From: Neisseria polysaccharea ATCC 43768 | GTDB lineage: Bacteria > Pseudomonadota > Gammaproteobacteria > Burkholderiales > Neisseriaceae | NCBI GenBank assembly: GCA_000176735.1 | Contig: ADBE01000098.1 | Location: 1-50,930, forward strand | DNA: 50,930 nucleotides | Direction: 5' to 3' | Shown: positions 8,838 through 19,215 of the stretch, one piece after another | How positions within the stretch are numbered: position 1 is the stretch's first letter | How the letters are laid out: each line of letters begins with the position of its first letter | Program-made: the position numbers and the translations under genes | The notes under the pieces: model-generated | Database searches by the model: none | Seen by the model: the letters and a program-made list of their open reading frames with translations, nothing else | Told to the model about the DNA's origin: nothing

Positions 8838-9112
8838 TATTTGTCCTTTCTAAACGATGACATTACGGATTGGAAACGTTGGTTGAACTTGCTGGCACGG
8901 CCTTCGGTGTTGACGTTGCGCTGTTTGCCAGTATAGACGGGATGGGATGCGGAAGAAGTATCCAGCGAAAACAGCGGATATTCTTTGCCGTCTGTCCAAA
9001 CCATCGTTTTTCCGTGTGTTTCGGCGCAAGAACGAATCAGCCAGCCTTCATTGGCGCTGCTGTCGAAAAAAAGAACGGTTCGATAATTGTCAGGATGAAT
9101 ATTCGGTTTCAT
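8837..9112 (-). CDS. rpmE2: Ribosomal protein L31 type B (zinc-independent)
   Basis: 91 residues, the length of type B L31, with the family signature [20 protein letters not shown] and the C-terminal [21 protein letters not shown]. It lacks the CxxC zinc motif of the standard L31 and frees ribosomal zinc under starvation. Together with rpmJ2 it forms a two-gene unit preceded 18 bases upstream by a perfect match to the neisserial Zur operator (9131-9145), so zinc repression is expected. Confidence 0.95.
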
Positions 9113-9130
9113 ATATTGCCTTGCTTGGAG

Positions 9131-9145
9131 TGTTATAACATAACA
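9131..9145 (-). promoter_or_regulatory. Zur operator upstream of rpmE2-rpmJ2
   Basis: TGTTATAACATAACA matches the meningococcal Zur consensus TGTTATDNHATAACA (as I recall it) at every position. It lies 18 bases before the rpmE2 start codon, so bound Zur would block transcription initiation or early elongation. The match is seen directly; repression by zinc is inferred from the family. Confidence 0.85.
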
Positions 9146-9298
9146 AACTTTATCATAATTTAGAAGGCTTGTACAAGGAAAGCGTATGATTTTTGCTAAA
9201 TATTAAAAATTTTCATCATAAACCTGAAAATTTTGAAATTGACTCATATTCGGTGCAACCTTATCATACCGCCTGAAATATCATATAAAAGATAATGA

Positions 9299-10189
<891 letters not shown>

Positions 10190-10200
10190 AGCTGAAAACG

Positions 10201-10231
10201 GCTTCAGACGGCATCCGAGGCCGTCTGAAAA
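10201..10231. repeat. Inverted uptake-sequence pair between metF and metE
   Basis: CTTCAGACGGC and GCCGTCTGAA face each other 12 bases after the metF stop. There is no T-tract on the plus strand, so it may be only a weak terminator, leaving metE readable from both metF and its own promoter. Confidence 0.6.
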
Positions 10232-10324
10232 GCAAAACGCCGCCCCATCCGAGCCATTCTGATTTACAATACCGACCGATTCGGATTGAACCGGTCCTTA
10301 CAAAATCCAACTGGAGAGTTCAAC

Positions 10325-12601
10325 ATGACAACATTACATTTCTCAGGCTTCCCGCGTGTCGGCGCCTTCCGTGAATTGAAATTCGCACAAGAAAAATACT
10401 GGCGCAAAGAAATCAGCGAGCAAGAATTGCTGGCTGTTGCTAAAGACTTGCGCGAGAAAAACTGGAAACACCAAGCTGCCGCTAACGCTGATTACGTTGC
10501 CGTAGGCGATTTCACTTTTTACGACCACATCCTCGACCTGCAAGTCGCTACCGGCGCGATTCCCGCCCGTTTCGGCTTCGACAGCCAAAACCTGTCTTTG
10601 GAACAATTCTTCCAACTGGCGCGCGGCAACAAAGACCAATTCGCCATCGAGATGACCAAATGGTTCGACACCAACTATCACTACTTGGTGCCTGAATTCC
10701 ACGCCGATACCGAATTCAAAGCCAACGCCAAACACTACGTTCAACAACTGCAAGAAGCTCAAGCTTTGGGTCTGAAAGCCAAACCGACCGTTGTTGGTCC
10801 GCTGACCTTCCTGTGGGTTGGTAAAGAAAAAGGCGCCGTTGAATTCGACCGTCTGAGCCTGTTACCTAAACTGTTGCCTGTTTACGTTGAAATCCTGACT
10901 GCTTTGGTTGAAGCCGGTGCCGAGTGGATTCAAATCGACGAGCCTGCTTTGACTGTCGATCTGCCTAAAGAATGGGTAGAAGCCTACAAAGACGTTTACG
11001 CTACTTTGAGCAAAGTCAACGCCAAAATCCTGTTGGGCACTTACTTCGGTTCTGTTGCCGAACACGCCGCATTGCTGAAAGCCCTGCCTGTTGACGGCCT
11101 GCACATCGACTTGGTACGCGCGCCCGAGCAACTGGATGCATTTGCCGACTACGACAAAGTCCTGTCTGCCGGCGTGATTGACGGCCGAAACATCTGGCGC
11201 GCCAACCTGAACAAAGTTTTGGAAACTGTCGAGCCTCTGCAAGCCAAACTGGGCGAGCGTTTGTGGATTTCCAGCTCTTGCTCGCTGCTGCACACTCCGT
11301 TTGACTTGTCAGTTGAAGAAAAACTGAAAGCCAACAAACCCGACCTGTACTCTTGGTTGGCATTCACACTGCAAAAAACCCAAGAATTGCGCGTTCTGAA
11401 AGCCGCATTGAATGAAGGCCGTGATTCTGTTACCGAAGAACTGGCCGCCAGCCAAGCTGCCGCCGACTCCCGTGCCAACAGCGGTGAAATCCACCGTGCA
11501 GACGTTGCCAAACGCCTGGCCGATTTGCCTGCCAACGCGGACCAACGCAAATCTCCATTTGCCGACCGTATCAAAGCGCAACAAGCATGGTTGAACCTGC
11601 CTCTGCTGCCGACGACCAACATCGGTTCTTTCCCGCAAACTACCGAAATCCGCCAAGCACGCGCAGCCTTCAAAAAAGGCGAACTGTCTGCCGCCGATTA
11701 CGAAGCCGCGATGAAAAAAGAAATCGCCTTGGTGGTTGAAGAGCAAGAAAAACTGGACTTGGACGTACTGGTACACGGCGAAGCCGAGCGTAACGACATG
11801 GTCGAATACTTCGGCGAACTGTTGAGCGGTTTTGCATTCACCCAATACGGCTGGGTACAAAGCTACGGTTCTCGCTGCGTTAAACCACCGATCATCTTTG
11901 GTGACGTAAGCCGTCCTGAAGCGATGACCGTGGCCTGGTCCACTTATGCGCAAAGCCTGACCAAACGCCCGATGAAAGGCATGTTGACCGGCCCTGTAAC
12001 CATTCTGCAATGGTCTTTTGTCCGCAACGATATTCCTCGCTCTACCGTGTGCAAACAAATCGCACTGGCTCTGAACGACGAAGTATTGGATCTGGAAAAA
12101 GCCGGCATTAAAGTCATCCAAATTGACGAACCTGCCATCCGCGAAGGTCTGCCTTTGAAACGTGCCGATTGGGATGCCTACCTGAACTGGGCGGGCGAAT
12201 CTTTCCGCCTCTCCTCTGCCGGTTGCGAAGACAGCACCCAAATCCACACTCATATGTGCTACTCCGAGTTCAACGATATCCTGCCTGCGATTGCTGCAAT
12301 GGATGCGGACGTGATCACCATCGAGACTTCACGTTCCGACATGGAACTCTTGACCGCGTTCGGCGAATTCAAATACCCGAACGACATCGGCCCGGGCGTT
12401 TACGACATCCACAGCCCGCGCGTACCGACAGAAGCCGAAGTGGAGCACCTGTTGCGCAAAGCCATCGAGGTTGTACCGGTTGAACGTCTGTGGGTTAACC
12501 CGGACTGCGGTCTGAAAACACGCGGCTGGAAAGAAACTCTGGAACAACTCCAAGTGATGATGAACGTAACCCACAAACTGCGTGCCGAACTGGCTAAATA
12601 A
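10325..12601 (+). CDS. metE: Cobalamin-independent methionine synthase MetE
   Basis: 758 residues from the ATG at 10325, which has GGAGAG seven bases upstream; the open frame reaches further left only through a TTG. The N-terminal barrel opens [19 protein letters not shown]; the C-terminal catalytic barrel starts [13 protein letters not shown]. Zinc ligands appear in [10 protein letters not shown] (His and Cys) and [11 protein letters not shown] (Cys). MetE transfers the methyl group of 5-methyl-THF (from MetF) to homocysteine. Followed by a terminator at 12621. Confidence 0.98.
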   Translation: MTTLHFSGFPRVGAFRELKFAQEKYWRKEISEQELLAVAKDLREKNWKHQAAANADYVAVGDFTFYDHILDLQVATGAIPARFGFDSQNLSLEQFFQLARGNKDQFAIEMTKWFDTNYHYLVPEFHADTEFKANAKHYVQQLQEAQALGLKAKPTVVGPLTFLWVGKEKGAVEFDRLSLLPKLLPVYVEILTALVEAGAEWIQIDEPALTVDLPKEWVEAYKDVYATLSKVNAKILLGTYFGSVAEHAALLKALPVDGLHIDLVRAPEQLDAFADYDKVLSAGVIDGRNIWRANLNKVLETVEPLQAKLGERLWISSSCSLLHTPFDLSVEEKLKANKPDLYSWLAFTLQKTQELRVLKAALNEGRDSVTEELAASQAAADSRANSGEIHRADVAKRLADLPANADQRKSPFADRIKAQQAWLNLPLLPTTNIGSFPQTTEIRQARAAFKKGELSAADYEAAMKKEIALVVEEQEKLDLDVLVHGEAERNDMVEYFGELLSGFAFTQYGWVQSYGSRCVKPPIIFGDVSRPEAMTVAWSTYAQSLTKRPMKGMLTGPVTILQWSFVRNDIPRSTVCKQIALALNDEVLDLEKAGIKVIQIDEPAIREGLPLKRADWDAYLNWAGESFRLSSAGCEDSTQIHTHMCYSEFNDILPAIAAMDADVITIETSRSDMELLTAFGEFKYPNDIGPGVYDIHSPRVPTEAEVEHLLRKAIEVVPVERLWVNPDCGLKTRGWKETLEQLQVMMNVTHKLRAELAK

Positions 12602-12620
12602 GCAGGGATAACGCGATCGG

Positions 12621-12657
12621 ATGCCGTCTGAATACTTTTCAGACGGCATTTCTGTTT
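12621..12657 (+). terminator. Uptake-sequence terminator after metE
   Basis: ATGCCGTCTGAA and TTTCAGACGGCAT pair around a four-base loop, followed by TTCTGTTTT. Confidence 0.85.
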
Positions 12658-12758
12658 TCAAATGAGCGTAGGGGGTTTCTAAGAATTTTTCTCAAATAAG
12701 ACTTGTTTTTTTAGGCATGGCTTTATATACTGTAAAAGTTGGTCGAGGTTGGTGATTA

Positions 12759-12794
12759 ATAGTTTTGAATAATTAATATTATTTGAACTATAAA
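12759..12794 (+). promoter_or_regulatory. Promoter region of prx-grx with a near-palindromic ATAG...CTAT operator candidate
   Basis: A 33-base imperfect palindrome runs from ATAGTTTTGAAT to ATTTGAACTAT (12759-12791). TTGAAT (12765-12770) and TATAAA (12789-12794) could be -35 and -10 boxes with an 18-base spacer, so the palindrome would overlap the promoter. In gonococcus the homologous prx and gor genes belong to the OxyR regulon (known). ATAG/CTAT half-sites resemble OxyR sites, but the spacing (33 rather than 37) is off, so this is only a candidate. Confidence 0.35.
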
Positions 12795-12874
12795 TTATAC
12801 AAATCGACTTATTCGGGGTAGAATGCCCAGCGATTCACAATCATTTCTTAAACCTATCTATTAAGGAGCTCAAA

Positions 12875-13612
12875 ATGGCTTTGCAAGATCGTACCGGTCA
12901 AAAAGTACCTTCCGTAGTATTCCGCACCCGCGTCGGCGACACTTGGAAAGATGTGTCTACCGATGATTTGTTCAAAGGCAAAAAAGTAGTCGTATTCTCC
13001 CTGCCCGGCGCATTTACTCCAACTTGCTCTTCTTCTCACCTGCCACGTTACAATGAATTGTTCGGCGCGTTCAAAGAAAACGGCGTTGATGCAATCTACT
13101 GCGTATCTGTAAACGATACTTTCGTAATGAACGCTTGGGCGGCCGAAGAAGAATCCGACAACATCTACATGATTCCTGATGGCAACGGCGAGTTTACCGA
13201 AGGCATGGGTATGTTGGTCGGTAAAGAAGACTTGGGCTTCGGCAAACGCTCTTGGCGTTACTCCATGCTGGTTAACGACGGCGTGGTTGAAAAAATGTTC
13301 ATCGAGCCTGAAGAACCAGGCGATCCGTTCAAAGTATCCGATGCAGATACTATGCTGAAATTCGTTGCTCCTGATTGGAAGGCTCAAGAATCTGTGGCAA
13401 TTTTCACTAAACCAGGTTGCCAATTCTGCGCCAAAGCCAAACAAGCTTTGCAAGACAAAGGTTTGTCTTACGAAGAAATCGTATTGGGCAAAGATGCAAC
13501 CGTTACTTCTGTACGCGCCATTACCGGCAAGATGACTGCTCCTCAAGTCTTCATCGGCGGTAAATACATCGGCGGCAGCGAAGATTTGGAAGCTTACTTG
13601 GCTAAAAACTGA
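12875..13612 (+). CDS. Peroxiredoxin-glutaredoxin fusion protein
   Basis: 245 residues with two domains. Residues 1-160 are a Prx5-type peroxiredoxin with the peroxidatic Cys51 in [10 protein letters not shown]. Residues ~170-245 are a glutaredoxin with the CxxC active site [11 protein letters not shown] and the glutathione-binding segment [18 protein letters not shown]. Such hybrids reduce hydrogen and alkyl peroxides using glutathione directly. AAGGAG ten bases before the ATG supports the start. The product probably works with the flavoprotein encoded next. Confidence 0.95.
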   Translation: MALQDRTGQKVPSVVFRTRVGDTWKDVSTDDLFKGKKVVVFSLPGAFTPTCSSSHLPRYNELFGAFKENGVDAIYCVSVNDTFVMNAWAAEEESDNIYMIPDGNGEFTEGMGMLVGKEDLGFGKRSWRYSMLVNDGVVEKMFIEPEEPGDPFKVSDADTMLKFVAPDWKAQESVAIFTKPGCQFCAKAKQALQDKGLSYEEIVLGKDATVTSVRAITGKMTAPQVFIGGKYIGGSEDLEAYLAKN

Positions 13613-13658
13613 TAGCTGTTTGATTAAGGCGGTTTGATTAAACTGTCTGATATACCGG

Positions 13659-13705
13659 ATAGAGTTATTCGGGCGGTTCTACACTACCGCTCCGAATAAC
13701 TCTAT
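13659..13705 (+). terminator. Long hairpin between prx-grx and the Lpd-like gene
   Basis: ATAGAGTTATTCGGGCGGT (13659-13677) pairs with ACCG-C-t-CCGAATAACTCTAT (13686-13705): a 19-bp stem with one bulged T and an 8-base loop. It carries no uptake sequence, unlike most hairpins in this region, and is followed by TATATTTATAAG rather than a clean T-tract. It may terminate or attenuate transcription into the downstream gene. Confidence 0.6.
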
Positions 13706-13860
13706 ATTTATAAGAGGATTTGGATATTGTTGCACTCAATCGAAATTTTGTTTTTATTTATCTGGATAATGTTTTTGATTGGGAAAATATTTCAATGCCG
13801 TCTGAAGCCGATATATTCCGTGTCGGCAGTGTTTCAGACGAAAACGGAAGGACAAAGATT

Positions 13861-15264
13861 ATGAAAAAAATTCAAGCAGATGTCGTCGTAATCGGCGGCG
13901 GTACTGCCGGCATGGGCGCGTTTCGCAATGCCCGTTTATATTCGGATAATGTTTACCTGATTGAAAACAATGTGTTCGGCACAACCTGCGCGCGCGTGGG
14001 CTGTATGCCTTCCAAACTCTTGATTGCCGCCGCAGAGGCGCGTCATCACGCATTGCATACCGACCCGTTCGGCGTGCATTTGGACAAAGACAGTATCATC
14101 GTCAATGGCGAAGAAGTGATGCAGCGCGTTAAATCCGAGCGCGATCGTTTTGTCGGCTTTGTCGTTGCCGATGTGGAAGAATGGCCTGCCGACAAACGCA
14201 TCATGGGTTCGGCTAAATTTATCGACGAGCATACTGTCCAAATCGACGACCATACCCAAATCACGGCAAAAAGTTTCGTGATTGCTACCGGTTCGCGTCC
14301 CGTTATCCTGCCGCAGTGGCAGTCTTTGGGCGACCGTTTGATTATCAACGATGACGTTTTCTCATGGGATACGCTGCCTAAGAGCGTTGCCGTGTTCGGA
14401 CCGGGTGTTATCGGTTTGGAACTGGGTCAGGCATTGCATCGTTTGGGCGTGAAAGTTGAAATTTTCGGTTTGGGCGGCATCATCGGCGGCATTTCCGACC
14501 CCGTCGTTTCAGACGAGGCGAAAGCCGTGTTCGGTGAAGAATTGAAACTGCATTTGGATGCTAAAACCGAGGTCAAACTCGATGCAGACGGCAATGTAGA
14601 AGTCCATTGGGAGCAGGACGGCGAAAAAGGCGTATTTGTTGCCGAATATATGCTGGCAGCCGTAGGCCGCCGTCCGAACGTTGACAATATCGGTTTGGAA
14701 AATATCAATATCGAAAAAGATGCGCGCGGCGTACCCGTTGCCGATCCACTGACCATGCAGACCAGTATTCCGCATATCTTCATCGCGGGCGACGCGTCCA
14801 ATCAACTGCCCCTGCTGCACGAAGCCGCCGACCAAGGCAAGATTGCCGGCGATAACGCAGGCCACTACCCGAATATCGGCGGCGGTTTGCGCCGCAGCAC
14901 CATCGGCGTGGTGTTCACCAGTCCGCAAATCGGCTTTGTCGGTTTGAAATACGCGCAGGTTGCCGCGCAATACCAAGCCGACGAATTTGTCATCGGCGAA
15001 GTATCGTTCAAAAACCAAGGCCGCAGCCGCGTGATGCTGGTAAACAAAGGCCATATGCGCCTGTATGCCGAAAAAGCAACCGGCCGCTTCATCGGTGCGG
15101 AAATCGTAGGCCCTGCCGCCGAACATTTGGCGCACCTGTTGGCTTGGGCACATCAAATGAAGATGACCGTTCCGCAAATGCTGGATATGCCGTTCTACCA
15201 TCCCGTTATCGAGGAAGGTCTGCGTACCGCGTTGCGCGATGCCGATGCGAAATTGAAAGCCTGA
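13861..15264 (+). CDS. Class I pyridine-nucleotide disulfide oxidoreductase, dihydrolipoamide dehydrogenase-like
   Basis: 467 residues from the ATG at 13861, chosen because AAGGA lies about ten bases upstream; longer in-frame starts (TTG 13720, ATG 13795) cover an uptake sequence and have no support. FAD-binding GGGTAGMGAFRNAR at the N-terminus, redox-active cysteines in TTCARVGCMPSK, NAD(P)-binding GPGVIGLELGQAL, and the C-terminal FYHPVIEEGL with the His-Glu pair. It is a second Lpd-like enzyme in the window, not part of the 2-oxoglutarate complex. In gonococcus the homologue next to prx is called gor and is OxyR-regulated, as I recall. Confidence 0.88.
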   Translation: MKKIQADVVVIGGGTAGMGAFRNARLYSDNVYLIENNVFGTTCARVGCMPSKLLIAAAEARHHALHTDPFGVHLDKDSIIVNGEEVMQRVKSERDRFVGFVVADVEEWPADKRIMGSAKFIDEHTVQIDDHTQITAKSFVIATGSRPVILPQWQSLGDRLIINDDVFSWDTLPKSVAVFGPGVIGLELGQALHRLGVKVEIFGLGGIIGGISDPVVSDEAKAVFGEELKLHLDAKTEVKLDADGNVEVHWEQDGEKGVFVAEYMLAAVGRRPNVDNIGLENINIEKDARGVPVADPLTMQTSIPHIFIAGDASNQLPLLHEAADQGKIAGDNAGHYPNIGGGLRRSTIGVVFTSPQIGFVGLKYAQVAAQYQADEFVIGEVSFKNQGRSRVMLVNKGHMRLYAEKATGRFIGAEIVGPAAEHLAHLLAWAHQMKMTVPQMLDMPFYHPVIEEGLRTALRDADAKLKA

Positions 15265-15279
15265 CCGATATGGCAAAAC

Positions 15280-15318
15280 AATGCCGTCTGAAATTTTTTC
15301 AGACGGCATTTTATTTTT
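15280..15318. terminator. Uptake-sequence terminator
   Basis: AATGCCGTCTGAAA and TTTCAGACGGCATT around a TTTT loop, followed by TTATTTTT. Ends the Lpd-like transcript before the sdh operon. Confidence 0.88.
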
Positions 15319-15409
15319 GGGGATGAGGTTGGGGGTCGGATGCTGATACCGTGTCGGGAAGGGGGCAAAACTAAAAATCTTTCTTTTAATCTGCTGTTTC
15401 CACGCGTGT

Positions 15410-15440
15410 TTGTCAAAATCTATCAGTTTGTTTTTAAAAT
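15410..15440 (+). promoter_or_regulatory. Possible sdhC promoter
   Basis: TTGTCA (15410-15415) and TAAAAT (15435-15440) or TTTAAA (15433-15438) are the best -35/-10 candidates in the 230-bp leader of the sdh operon. The leader is long enough for small-RNA control; meningococcal sdh mRNA is a known target of the Fur-controlled sRNA NrrF and of NmsR sRNAs. No Fur box was evident by eye. Confidence 0.3.
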
Positions 15441-15546
15441 ACACTGTTCAAAATGGGATAAAACAGGTAAATTAACGTTTATGTAACCCAGTGTAGCAAT
15501 GGGTTTACGGTTTTTGAGTCGATATATAACTACAGAGGAATTGACT

Positions 15547-15924
15547 ATGTCTGTCAAACCGCGTCCTGTTTATCTGGATTTGCCGAACATCCGTCTGCCG
15601 ATACCCGGGATAGTTTCCATCCTTCACCGCATCAGCGGGGTCGGGCTGTTTATTATGCTGCCTTTCCTGCTGTATTTCCTGTCCGGTACCCTGAGTCAAG
15701 AGTCTGCATTTGAAACTTACCGTGCCATTGTTTCCCATCCTTTGGTCAAATTAATCTTACTCGGTGTGCTGTGGGCGTATTTGCACCATTTCTTTGCCGG
15801 TATCCGTTTTCTGTTTTTGGATGCGCATAAAGGCTTGGAGCTGAATACTGCACGTAATACCGCTAAAGCCGTATTTGCTTCTGCATTGGTTTTGACTGTC
15901 GTTTTGGGAGCTTTATTATGGTAG
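15547..15924 (+). CDS. sdhC: Succinate dehydrogenase cytochrome b556 subunit SdhC
   Basis: 125 residues with three membrane helices. The conserved N-terminal segment SILHRISGVGLFIMLPFLLY is the SdhC signature, and helix II contains WAYLHHFFAGIRF with the heme-ligand histidine. With SdhD it anchors the complex and binds heme b and ubiquinone. The start has GAGGAATTGACT upstream. Its stop overlaps the sdhD start by 7 bases. Confidence 0.96.
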   Translation: MSVKPRPVYLDLPNIRLPIPGIVSILHRISGVGLFIMLPFLLYFLSGTLSQESAFETYRAIVSHPLVKLILLGVLWAYLHHFFAGIRFLFLDAHKGLELNTARNTAKAVFASALVLTVVLGALLW

Positions 15925-16259
15925 AACGTAAATTGACAGGCGCGCATTACGGTTTGCGGGATTGGGCGATGCAACGTGCGACCGCGGTTATTATGTTAAT
16001 TTATACCGTTACACTTTTAGTGGTTCTATTTGCTCTGCCTAAAGAATATTCGGCATGGCAGGCATTTTTTAGTCAAACTTGGGTAAAAGTATTTACCCAA
16101 GTGAGCTTCATCGCCGTATTCTTGCACGCTTGGGTGGGTATCCGCGATTTGTGGATGGACTATATCAAACCCTTCGGCGTGCGTTTGTTTTTGCAGGTTG
16201 CCACCATCGTCTGGCTGGTCGGCTGCTTGGTGTATTCAATTAAAGTAATTTGGGGGTAA
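15918..16259 (+). CDS. sdhD: Succinate dehydrogenase membrane anchor SdhD
   Basis: 113 residues, three helices. [20 protein letters not shown] at the N-terminus and [16 protein letters not shown] in the middle are the family signatures; the His of the second motif is the likely heme ligand. Overlaps sdhC and is followed by sdhA after two bases. Confidence 0.95.
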   Translation: MVERKLTGAHYGLRDWAMQRATAVIMLIYTVTLLVVLFALPKEYSAWQAFFSQTWVKVFTQVSFIAVFLHAWVGIRDLWMDYIKPFGVRLFLQVATIVWLVGCLVYSIKVIWG

Positions 16260-16261
16260 GT

Positions 16262-18025
16262 ATGGGTTTTCCTGTTCGCAAGTTTGATGCCGTGATTGTC
16301 GGCGGTGGTGGTGCAGGTTTACGCGCAGCCCTCCAATTATCCAAATCCGGTCTGAATTGTGCCGTTTTGTCTAAAGTGTTCCCGACCCGTTCGCATACCG
16401 TAGCGGCGCAGGGCGGTATTTCCGCCTCTCTGGGTAATGTGCAGGAGGACCGTTGGGACTGGCACATGTACGATACCGTGAAAGGTTCCGACTGGCTGGG
16501 CGACCAAGATGCGATTGAGTTTATGTGTCGCGCTGCGCCTGAGGCGGTGATTGAGTTGGAACACATGGGCATGCCTTTTGACCGCGTTGAAAGCGGCAAA
16601 ATTTATCAGCGTCCTTTCGGCGGTCATACTGCCGAACATGGTAAACGCGCGGTAGAACGTGCTTGCGCGGTTGCCGACCGTACCGGTCATGCGATGTTGC
16701 ATACTTTGTACCAACAAAACGTCCGTGCCAATACACAATTCTTTGTGGAATGGACGGCGCAAGATTTGATTCGTGATGAGAATGGTGATGTCGTCGGTGT
16801 TACCGCCATGGAAATGGAAACCGGCGAGGTTTATATTTTCCACGCTAAAGCCGTGATGTTTGCTACCGGCGGCGGCGGTCGTATTTATGCGTCCTCTACC
16901 AATGCCTATATGAACACCGGCGACGGTTTGGGTATTTGTGCGCGTGCGGGTATTCCGTTGGAAGATATGGAATTCTGGCAATTCCACCCGACTGGTGTGG
17001 CAGGTGCAGGCGTGTTGATTACCGAAGGTGTACGCGGAGAGGGTGGTATTCTGTTAAATGCCGACGGCGAACGCTTTATGGAACGTTATGCGCCTACCGT
17101 AAAAGACTTGGCTTCACGCGATGTGGTTTCCCGCGCGATGGCGATGGAAATCTACGAAGGTCGCGGCTGCGGTAAAAACAAAGACCATGTATTGCTAAAA
17201 ATCGACCATATCGGTGCCGAAAAAATTATGGAAAAACTGCCGGGCATCCGTGAGATTTCCATCCAGTTTGCCGGTATCGATCCGATTAAAGACCCGATTC
17301 CGGTTGTACCGACTACCCACTACATGATGGGCGGTATTCCGACCAACTACCATGGCGAAGTTGTCGTTCCGCAAGGTGAAGATTACGAAGTACCTGTAAA
17401 AGGTCTGTATGCGGCGGGCGAGTGCGCCTGCGCTTCCGTGCACGGTGCGAACCGCTTGGGTACCAACTCCCTGCTTGACTTGGTGGTATTCGGTAAAGCT
17501 GCCGGCGACAGTATGATTAAATTCATCAAAGAGCAAAGCGGCTGGAAACCCCTGCCTGCCGATGCGGGCGAGTTGACCCGCCAACGTATCGAACGCTTGG
17601 ACAATCAAACCGATGGTGAAAACGTTGATGCATTGCGTCGCGAACTGCAACGTTCCGTCCAACTGCATGCCGGCGTGTTCCGTACCGATGCGATTTTGGC
17701 AGAGGGCGTGAAACAGGTTATGGAGATTGCCGAGCGCGTGAAACGCACCGAAATCAAAGACAAGAGCAAAGTGTGGAACACCGCGCGTATCGAGGCTTTG
17801 GAATTGGATAATCTGATTGAAGTAGCGAAAGCGACTTTGGTGTCCGCCGAAGCACGTAAAGAATCCCGTGGCGCACACGCTTCAGACGACCATCCTGAGC
17901 GCGATGATGAAAACTGGATGAAACATACGCTGTACCATTCAGATACCAATACCTTGTCTTACAAACCGGTGCATACCAAGCCCTTGAGCGTGGAATACAT
18001 CAAACCGGCCAAGCGCGTTTACTGA
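16262..18025 (+). CDS. sdhA: Succinate dehydrogenase flavoprotein subunit SdhA
   Basis: 587 residues. FAD-binding [13 protein letters not shown] at residues 11-23; His45 in [11 protein letters not shown] is the covalent FAD attachment site; the substrate and active-site region includes [15 protein letters not shown] and the conserved [17 protein letters not shown]. Oxidises succinate to fumarate. The ATG at 16262, just after the sdhD stop, is preferred over the in-frame TTG at 16250. A perfect 15-bp hairpin follows (18031-18065). Confidence 0.98.
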   Translation: MGFPVRKFDAVIVGGGGAGLRAALQLSKSGLNCAVLSKVFPTRSHTVAAQGGISASLGNVQEDRWDWHMYDTVKGSDWLGDQDAIEFMCRAAPEAVIELEHMGMPFDRVESGKIYQRPFGGHTAEHGKRAVERACAVADRTGHAMLHTLYQQNVRANTQFFVEWTAQDLIRDENGDVVGVTAMEMETGEVYIFHAKAVMFATGGGGRIYASSTNAYMNTGDGLGICARAGIPLEDMEFWQFHPTGVAGAGVLITEGVRGEGGILLNADGERFMERYAPTVKDLASRDVVSRAMAMEIYEGRGCGKNKDHVLLKIDHIGAEKIMEKLPGIREISIQFAGIDPIKDPIPVVPTTHYMMGGIPTNYHGEVVVPQGEDYEVPVKGLYAAGECACASVHGANRLGTNSLLDLVVFGKAAGDSMIKFIKEQSGWKPLPADAGELTRQRIERLDNQTDGENVDALRRELQRSVQLHAGVFRTDAILAEGVKQVMEIAERVKRTEIKDKSKVWNTARIEALELDNLIEVAKATLVSAEARKESRGAHASDDHPERDDENWMKHTLYHSDTNTLSYKPVHTKPLSVEYIKPAKRVY

Positions 18026-18030
18026 TGCGT

Positions 18031-18065
18031 TTTCAGACGGCCTTTACCTCAAAGGCCGTCTGAAA
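18031..18065 (+). terminator. Perfect 15-bp uptake-sequence hairpin inside the sdh operon
   Basis: TTTCAGACGGCCTTT and AAAGGCCGTCTGAAA around ACCTC. No T-tract follows on the plus strand, so it is more likely a partial terminator or an mRNA-stability element between sdhA and sdhB than a full stop. Confidence 0.7.
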
Positions 18066-18144
18066 CTTAACCATACCCACATTGAACTGTCTGAATCCAT
18101 AATACAAAATCATTGGGCAGTTTATGAGAAAAGGAACACTTCTC

Positions 18145-18852
18145 ATGGAAAAAATGAGTTTTGAAATTTACCGTTACAACCCGGACGTTGATGCCAAGCC
18201 TTATACGCAGCGTTACGAGTTGGAATTGGAACCGACCGACGTGAAACTTTTGGACGCTTTGGTACGCCTGAAAGCACAAGACGATACCTTGTCTTTCCGC
18301 CGCTCCTGCCGCGAAGGGATTTGCGGTTCGGACGGTATGAACATTAACGGCAAAAACGGCTTGGCGTGCCTGACCGATTTACGCAGCCTGAAACAACCGG
18401 TCAAAATCCGCCCCCTTCCGGGTCTGCCTGTTATCCGCGACCTGATTGTGGATATGACCCAATTCTTCAAACAGTATCACTCCATCAAACCTTATGTTGT
18501 CAACGACAATCCGATTGATGCGGACAAAGAGCGTCTGCAAACTCAGGAAGAGCGTAAAGAGTTGGACGGTTTGTACGAATGTATTTTGTGCGCCTGCTGT
18601 TCGACCGCCTGCCCGTCATTCTGGTGGAATCCTGATAAATTCGTCGGTCCGTCCGGTTTGCTGAATGCTTACCGTTTCATTGCGGACAGCCGCGATACCA
18701 TTACCAACGAGCGTTTGGACAATCTGAACGACCCATACCGTCTGTTCCGCTGCCATACCATTATGAACTGTGTGGACGTATGCCCCAAACACTTGAATCC
18801 GACCCGGGCCATCGGTAAGATTAAAGAAATTATGTTGAAGCGGGCCGTTTAA
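18145..18852 (+). CDS. sdhB: Succinate dehydrogenase iron-sulfur subunit SdhB
   Basis: 235 residues from ATG 18145, with AAGGA nine bases upstream (an ATG at 18124 would place that site inside the gene). Cysteine groups for the three clusters are all visible: SCREGICGSDGMNINGKNGLAC-type [2Fe-2S] ligands (first part near residues 53-75), CILCACCSTACPSFWWN and CHTIMNCVDVCPKHLNP for the [4Fe-4S] and [3Fe-4S] clusters. Passes electrons from SdhA to ubiquinone. Confidence 0.97.
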   Translation: MEKMSFEIYRYNPDVDAKPYTQRYELELEPTDVKLLDALVRLKAQDDTLSFRRSCREGICGSDGMNINGKNGLACLTDLRSLKQPVKIRPLPGLPVIRDLIVDMTQFFKQYHSIKPYVVNDNPIDADKERLQTQEERKELDGLYECILCACCSTACPSFWWNPDKFVGPSGLLNAYRFIADSRDTITNERLDNLNDPYRLFRCHTIMNCVDVCPKHLNPTRAIGKIKEIMLKRAV

Positions 18853-18855
18853 GAA

Positions 18856-19104
18856 ATGATGGTTTTTGACGATATTGCCAAACGGAAAATCCGTTTTCAA
18901 ACCCGCCGGGGATTGTTGGAATTGGATTTGATTTTCGGCAGGTTTATGGAAAAAGAATTCGAGCATTTGAGCGATAAAGAGCTGTCCGAGTTTTCCGAAA
19001 TCCTTGAATTTCAAGATCAAGAATTGCTTGCCTTGATTAACGGGCATTCGGTAACGGATAAAGGACACCTTATCCCTATGCTTGAAAAAATCAGACGGGT
19101 ATGA
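18856..19104 (+). CDS. sdhE: FAD assembly factor SdhE
   Basis: 82 residues, all-helical, with the RGxxE motif (R18-G19-LL-E22) that is essential in this family. SdhE promotes covalent attachment of FAD to SdhA, which fits its place three bases after sdhB. ATG 18856 and ATG 18859 are both possible. Older databases call it DUF339 or the antitoxin CptB; the operon context favours the flavinylation role. Confidence 0.93.
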   Translation: MMVFDDIAKRKIRFQTRRGLLELDLIFGRFMEKEFEHLSDKELSEFSEILEFQDQELLALINGHSVTDKGHLIPMLEKIRRV

Positions 19105-19215
19105 AGTATCTGAAATTTGTCCGAGCGCAGATTTCAAAATGTAAAGGCCGTCTGAAGGCAAAGAAGGTGCTGCGGATGCAGCAACGTGGGTTACAACTTG
19201 CAAAGGAGCGATAAT

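Noticed and set aside
12759-12791. A confident OxyR site
   Set aside because: Only the outer ATAG and CTAT match and the total length is 33 rather than 37; kept as a weak candidate.
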